A stretch of 64,000 bases of DNA from MGBC124762 sp048201935 (GTDB lineage Bacteria > Bacillota > Clostridia > Oscillospirales > Oscillospiraceae): the NCBI GenBank assembly GCA_048201935.1, contig DBFBGR010000024.1, forward strand, positions 1 to 64,000, read 5' to 3'. Every line of letters starts with the position of its first letter. Position 1 is the first letter of the stretch. The position numbers and the translations under genes were made by a program. Of the stretch, positions 62,401 through 64,000 are shown one piece after another. The notes beneath the pieces are model-generated. The model was not told where the DNA came from, made no database searches, and saw only the letters and a list, made by a program, of their open reading frames with translations.

Positions 62401-64000
62401 TGTCCTTCTTACCCAGGCGCAGGCCGGTGTCCACATAGGTGGTGGTATTGCCCTTGGTGATGGGGGCGTAGACCGCGTAGGTCTTGGTAACGTCGATGGT
62501 GAGCTGGTAGCTGTCCTTGGTGGTATCGATGCCCTGCCAGGTCTCGGCGATGTCCACCGTGGTGTCCGCCGTGCCGTCGCCCTTCAAGGGATGGACCTTG
62601 AAGGTGTAGCTGGCATTGTCGGCGGCGGCCATGGCCGCGCCGTCCACGTTGACCTTGATCTGGACCAGCTTCTGGGTGGCGATGGCGTCGGAGACGGCCA
62701 GCTCGCTGGCGTTCACCTGATCACTGGGCGCGTAGGCCACCAGATAGAGGTTCTTGCCCAGGTCGTTGTTGGTCAGCGTGTGCTGCTTGCCGGTGGTGAG
62801 GGCGCTCACGCCGGTACCGTTGGAGCTCACCGCGCCGGAGGCCACGCTGAGGCTGGCGGTAAAGTCTGCCTTGCTCATGGAGGTGGGAGCGCTGAACCAA
62901 GCGTACTTCACGTCGGTGCCGTCCACCAGCTTGGTGTTGGCGGCCACGGCGGCGGTGGTGGTCTTGCCGTCGTCGTCCACCAGGACCTTATCAAAGCCCT
63001 GGTTGGTCCCGCTCATGTCCTCAAGCTGCACGGCGTCGCCGGTCTTGGGCGGCGTGGTGATGACGCTGCCGCCGCTGACGGCCTCGGCGCTCACGCCCAC
63101 GATGGGCAGAGGCTTGACCTCAAAGTCCAGCACGTAGTAGACCACGGGGCCCGCCGCGTCGCCGTTTTTGGAGACATAGCGCAGGATGTAGACCGCGTCG
63201 TCGGTGTTGACCGCGTCCTTGTTGATGGTGATGGTGGCGGCGGAGACGGCGGCCTTCTCGTTGCCGTCAATGGAGCCGTTGCCGTCCTTATCGCCCTCGG
63301 TCCCGGCGGCCAGCGGCGTATCGTCGGCCAGCAGGCCGGTAAAGCTCACGATGGCCGTACCGGTGGCGGGATCTTGGGCGGCGTTGCCCGAGATGGTCAT
63401 GGCCGTGCCCAACTGGGCGGTGTTAGACCAGTCGGTGATGGCGGCAAGGCCGGTCTTGCTGGTCTTATAGAGCTCCATGCTCACCGTCAGGTCGGTGTTG
63501 CCCGGGTTGTAGAGGTCCACATGCAGGCCCTTGTGGTTGGCCAGCTCCTTGTAGAACACGCTCTCGGTGTGCTTGGCCTGCTTGTAGTTGCTGCTGGCCG
63601 ACGTGGTGGAGGTGGCGGTGTGGTCGGTGGGCGCATCCTGGTCGGCCACCTTGAGCTGGATATCGGACTGGGCCAGGATCACGGTGAACTCGTTGCCCGC
63701 CGTGGTCACGGAGGCGCCGGTCAGGGTCTTGCCGCCCACCGGCGTGGTGGAGTTCCACTGCATCTGCTGGATGGTGGTGCTGGGGCCATCCACCGCCGTG
63801 ATGGTATAGGTGCCCGCCACCACCTTAAAGATGATGGTGTCGCCCTCGTCGCCGGTCTCGGTGTTGGAGTTGGTGTTGGCGATGCCGTTTTCATATCCGC
63901 CGCCGGTCTTGGCGGGGTTGATGCCGCCGCTGGTCTCGGTGGTGTAGACGTTGCCGTTGGCGTCCTCCATGGTCACCGAGGCCACCGTGCCCGGCGTGCC
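53468..64000 (-). CDS. Giant SLH surface protein, N-terminus beyond the window
   Basis: At least 3510 residues; the reading frame is open to base 64000, so the start and signal peptide lie outside. The visible protein is Asp/Thr/Ala-rich and made of many beta-sandwich-like segments (choice-of-anchor and Ig-like texture), with no Cys-rich or catalytic motif that I recognise. Near the C-terminus a Gly run leads into an InlB-type repeat ('GYKFLGWSLTG...TTFFAVYQP'), three SLH domains (starting at FHEHYVIGYPNGNFGPGD, then YSDVNDHWAASAIAYCSKY, then PFTDMGDAGAWAVDGIYTAY) and a Trp/Tyr-rich cap shared with the next gene. It is probably a very long wall-bound adhesin or S-layer-associated protein. First visible gene of an operon with the small SLH protein, 15 bases apart. 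Confidence 0.88.
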   Translation of the reverse strand, partial: GTPGTVASVTMEDANGNVYTTETSGGINPAKTGGGYENGIANTNSNTETGDEGDTIIFKVVAGTYTITAVDGPSTTIQQMQWNSTTPVGGKTLTGASVTTAGNEFTVILAQSDIQLKVADQDAPTDHTATSTTSASSNYKQAKHTESVFYKELANHKGLHVDLYNPGNTDLTVSMELYKTSKTGLAAITDWSNTAQLGTAMTISGNAAQDPATGTAIVSFTGLLADDTPLAAGTEGDKDGNGSIDGNEKAAVSAATITINKDAVNTDDAVYILRYVSKNGDAAGPVVYYVLDFEVKPLPIVGVSAEAVSGGSVITTPPKTGDAVQLEDMSGTNQGFDKVLVDDDGKTTTAAVAANTKLVDGTDVKYAWFSAPTSMSKADFTASLSVASGAVSSNGTGVSALTTGKQHTLTNNDLGKNLYLVAYAPSDQVNASELAVSDAIATQKLVQIKVNVDGAAMAAADNASYTFKVHPLKGDGTADTTVDIAETWQGIDTTKDSYQLTIDVTKTYAVYAPITKGNTTTYVDTGLRLGKKDSAIVDEVTVPYWTVNYTPDVAVNSTYADFASALAGPLPSALGVKVSDAKSDAAYNTALTASGTPVLEGMYVQVDVNADTKNQAGNDDWKTKQHYTLNATDWAKNTNTTAFAYADATDVSGVKHVLSDGMKVESGIQNKTFSGKLTQNLYDVKFVITGSGKLKNVALDTTETVTSFSTKTVTKDAAGNDIANGGTVVFAQVPAGEYTISAVAETGTTLGKARFDGDTAADLPLTFTVDGDDDGLAADGSVATNATDSKPENYIDLLASTYYVQWQDNFTGSEQTTPDTGAFALSTGFAKAGLVYGAYAQKDYKVRLVNLGNAPIDGVTLTGAANASLTGNKTTASNIASEHTFDLDAVKVYAPKDGGGYDDVTATHVNATTKELTLPLGGYAEFDLSIPAPTFAPASPAYAAEVGDHGLRFQVGRTNDSAGNARSVTVVKNATGTPADNGGDYTPKYTVVKAPITLLKVTGIDAPVYGAVIDETHDELTAADTNLLPFPAVTDPDVTVVWSDGTNTLNSGDKFAPGREYTASVTFTPDGNHEFVNKYIADTGITPGDDDTPATGYTILGGKNSDTPVSVKKNADGTLTLTYTFPATAPALEVVASSLVPAGSNGLNEARKGKVDRLHVESDKAVDVYYIVVDQTPGDFDSNPGTPDTAPDAPADAKALLDLYKAGVSGTVEVVGRVANHTDADKDTGWAINGLKKNGTKYMVYAVALPKDTDLTDTAAAGALASAIASDSFTTPFRVEARLGTLDDPSNSSSVVAPAVINDAGAEQNKNVAFVQAADDKVIQAGAETNVDTGTVILGIQADNAFSFSIWQQVNNDDPDANGTRGSGAMSAKVDKGPVGTSHTRFENTFKPTANSTLEPAFGGIPALALEGDVRGNQIAKGNTNIPILDASSGGKAKNDGTLSIYDNAVLMITPKWLQKDDGSWVDMASDAGAAYFAELWKAGKLDDNKTPFFTVSNTGNTVHRADGSTDAADQKLGGNEYMDVTVYPGTADGTAELSAAWAKDHAYSAAGNPTGDRNVGYKAAEGTKGQPGYKEAYGIYDGVLWVYDPGNVADVMGADASVDEYSLFDKLPLQICIVDEGWVGLPLDIEWDLNPRAGGVGDKLGLVEYATSGLTNKHKDWSMEINAAGYADDASRQFAMVEGTIGGSAIDWDPDRIVPYAEWSLIPAVLGSTEWNKYGDQYRGFTYTKEELYKLAQTDGYSTAYAADGSQAGTPISAVRGDKATFELTLHNAGDDTTEPSSSTKSMSIKYIDTRPDVSITALNKSVSVGGVATATVGVQDHDGGPKANPSYGTHTNLTTYGTGTDADYDVTVRWFKVPSTFTFPASVGTDKAAQVKYLVDNAPTNDDITLVQESGGMGAPTGSDLLKYRPVADDKGCILYCTIQGDDIWYVGTDIAATYVGATVTIQAWRTGTQNDVSGTATSAEFTNSQDQKLTATAPDGTIFVDVANGDVKLTTGQLNTAKTHLFIKWADLVTEDLPGTETAAGGTFLDSTNPNNTKPNEMLKPFYHVGGNDPTVVAYYDLLPTLSKDQTYKLYDLDHSTAPVFDYVNNDGGDNVDDAVNDIVVTIRPKTGSAETILAINGASETTKPLTFVKDGSAVEDLDGAYTLSRDWLESGNVGVGAYVITFYDLTKGAKKLVDGKLVDKTAAEGGSSLYDPSVTLTIQADGYPFTAWTADHDDNAEDDVHDYWGSVSTTGDADDYGPEKQGNAPIGGAADIYAKPADGYRFVKWQLAMDDEGNVTDTKSVIGDATAAETTFQPGGPNARVEAVFEPADFGADTAAAKVYYGNNAFEATPGEMTITGDANSANQKFAIAIATADELKTAKVLDETADAKMLANITAASAWLGFADGQTTDDLAVGDTIGLKVTANATGVHVEKKTVDGKLVDVEDELKVYIKLTDKNTGVVKFVPYTVDVMTSPLTIDVPVAAADYVAAYLANKTTGDNTVIEDGDPVTLPPFLFKQVLNTKNATDVVVTPHEDEPTTHNSAGDTYNNGVWSVAPAKFNGLSGTPNADESAYTNSYTFTFTYTGILNSDTKEYENPYDYSYADAELDIEVKKPDVGLDFNDADHAKGAEAELAAHEWSNDYKNERVVVYYLDQIPEFFDVYLQNPGGKDLYDVALKVTSNTGKRVDGKTGNDRIGILSADGGTQFPSSASSSAFTTLDHLTRQSSDSATSHDNRAQAFRADLRGLKYAGEYTLKVNATGSTTQPAEASLMAADSVSADYTLIIKIVPRPIVLANVTGLGAAEVDQKVSDNVSKIVVKGQVLYRGDDSIDGSNLTNVSAKDDVDLINKGGDTEHGPENGLDINGLTRLGYKITWVELDENGNEKRELSADPETGDTFKPNTAYRVKLKLIPDPNYVFVRFATEDNETEDYFYFDPKDNGKDTGVEDNQRIDEEQVEYILETNTGVKVELHPEEDDTEPNKPIVIEKEQEGKIAQLKFDDVKVDAPTDTTGPKVDDARTVSVTKGSKPGVYKINLGAYVGNVDQVAVVDQEPELAVSGRLAQRKSTTDPETGATVYTNNWTLKRLDEPHDTLLEVDDDGKPVNKNTWELDLSGLDTSEAGSGVFVLVLTAQGVRAVDKAGLETEVVKASYTITVNITNPGGGGGGGVDPACPNQVTYLLGLYGTTTDPVMEMVADRGKVKTVPNVTALAGYKFLGWSLTGPTGDAQADAKRPLVDPKSVPIDGDTTFFAVYQPVYDLGRPFHEHYVIGYPNGNFGPGDNINRASVATIIARAVLPNFVEGADYGNPGGYSDVNDHWAASAIAYCSKYGVFKGYDDGTFKPDQSITRQELALVMARLSGVKSAKELPFTDMGDAGAWAVDGIYTAYANGWVNGYTDGTFKPLNPIRRDETVKIFNAYLNRGVNAEGLSKLTEYVHSGVASNVTENGTTEYMTWPDVTKDQWAYYEIIEAANDHEYVVDETLPTGYTVPETWDKCWIDEKWRYHDDLNDGGPTVGLLSAGFRVWNR

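Noticed and set aside
53468..63985. GTG at 63985 as the true start of the giant SLH protein
   Set aside because: The frame stays open to base 64000 (Gly-Thr-Pro-Gly-Thr before it), no ribosome site precedes it and no signal peptide follows, so the gene begins outside the window.

Overview
The window is a chromosomal stretch of a GC-rich, low-gene-overlap Firmicute, most likely a gut-type Oscillospirales/Clostridia member (Flavonifractor, Lawsonibacter or Oscillibacter neighbourhood; this placement is inference). Supporting signs are strong AAGGAGG ribosome binding sites, sigma-A promoters with 17-bp spacers, T-run hairpin terminators, a SAM-I riboswitch before metK, an SdpR/SdpI pair, LuxS, YhaO/YhaN, and many secreted proteins anchored by S-layer homology (SLH) domains. 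No phage, insertion sequence, CRISPR array or rRNA is seen.

Layout. 1-2432: a purine-type NCS2 permease facing away from a purine-PRTase-like gene. 2460-12814: two very large tandem paralogous SLH surface proteins, separated by a gene-free array of GC-rich hairpins. 13043-18253: uxaC, ftsH and putP. 18424-22543: a three-gene operon encoding cohesin-SLH, dockerin and cohesin-like-SLH proteins, a compact cellulosome-type scaffold with no enzyme in it. 22796-28321: EAL phosphodiesterase, mgtE, galM, degV. 28427-34570: TetR regulator, DUF308 membrane protein, MMPL transporter and a large exported coiled-coil protein. 34628-36551: an SdpR/SdpI autoregulated pair with a third small membrane gene, and a DUF2871 protein. 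36626-38458: another SLH protein. 38582-39017: a tRNA-Thr/tRNA-Tyr unit. 39099-45589: an eight-gene housekeeping operon (HAD phosphatase, YmdB, YhaO, YhaN, LepB, RqcP-like, YitT-like, ComFC). 45684-50392: MreB/Mbl, then metK under a SAM riboswitch facing away from a rhomboid-like protein, mtnN and luxS, so three enzymes of S-adenosylmethionine use and recycling sit within 3.5 kb. 50456-64000: an SLH protein with a tyrosine-phosphatase fold whose catalytic Cys is Ser, a small SLH protein, and a giant SLH protein cut by the right edge.

How it fits together. Eight SLH proteins occur in 64 kb, in five architectures. Three of their transcription units carry the same promoter (TTGCAA, 17 bp, TAAAAT), which suggests coordinated expression of the cell-surface layer. 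The most interesting system is the cohesin/dockerin/cohesin SLH operon: it would let a dockerin protein with no visible catalytic domain dock on two wall-bound cohesin partners. The second is the SLH-anchored pseudophosphatase.
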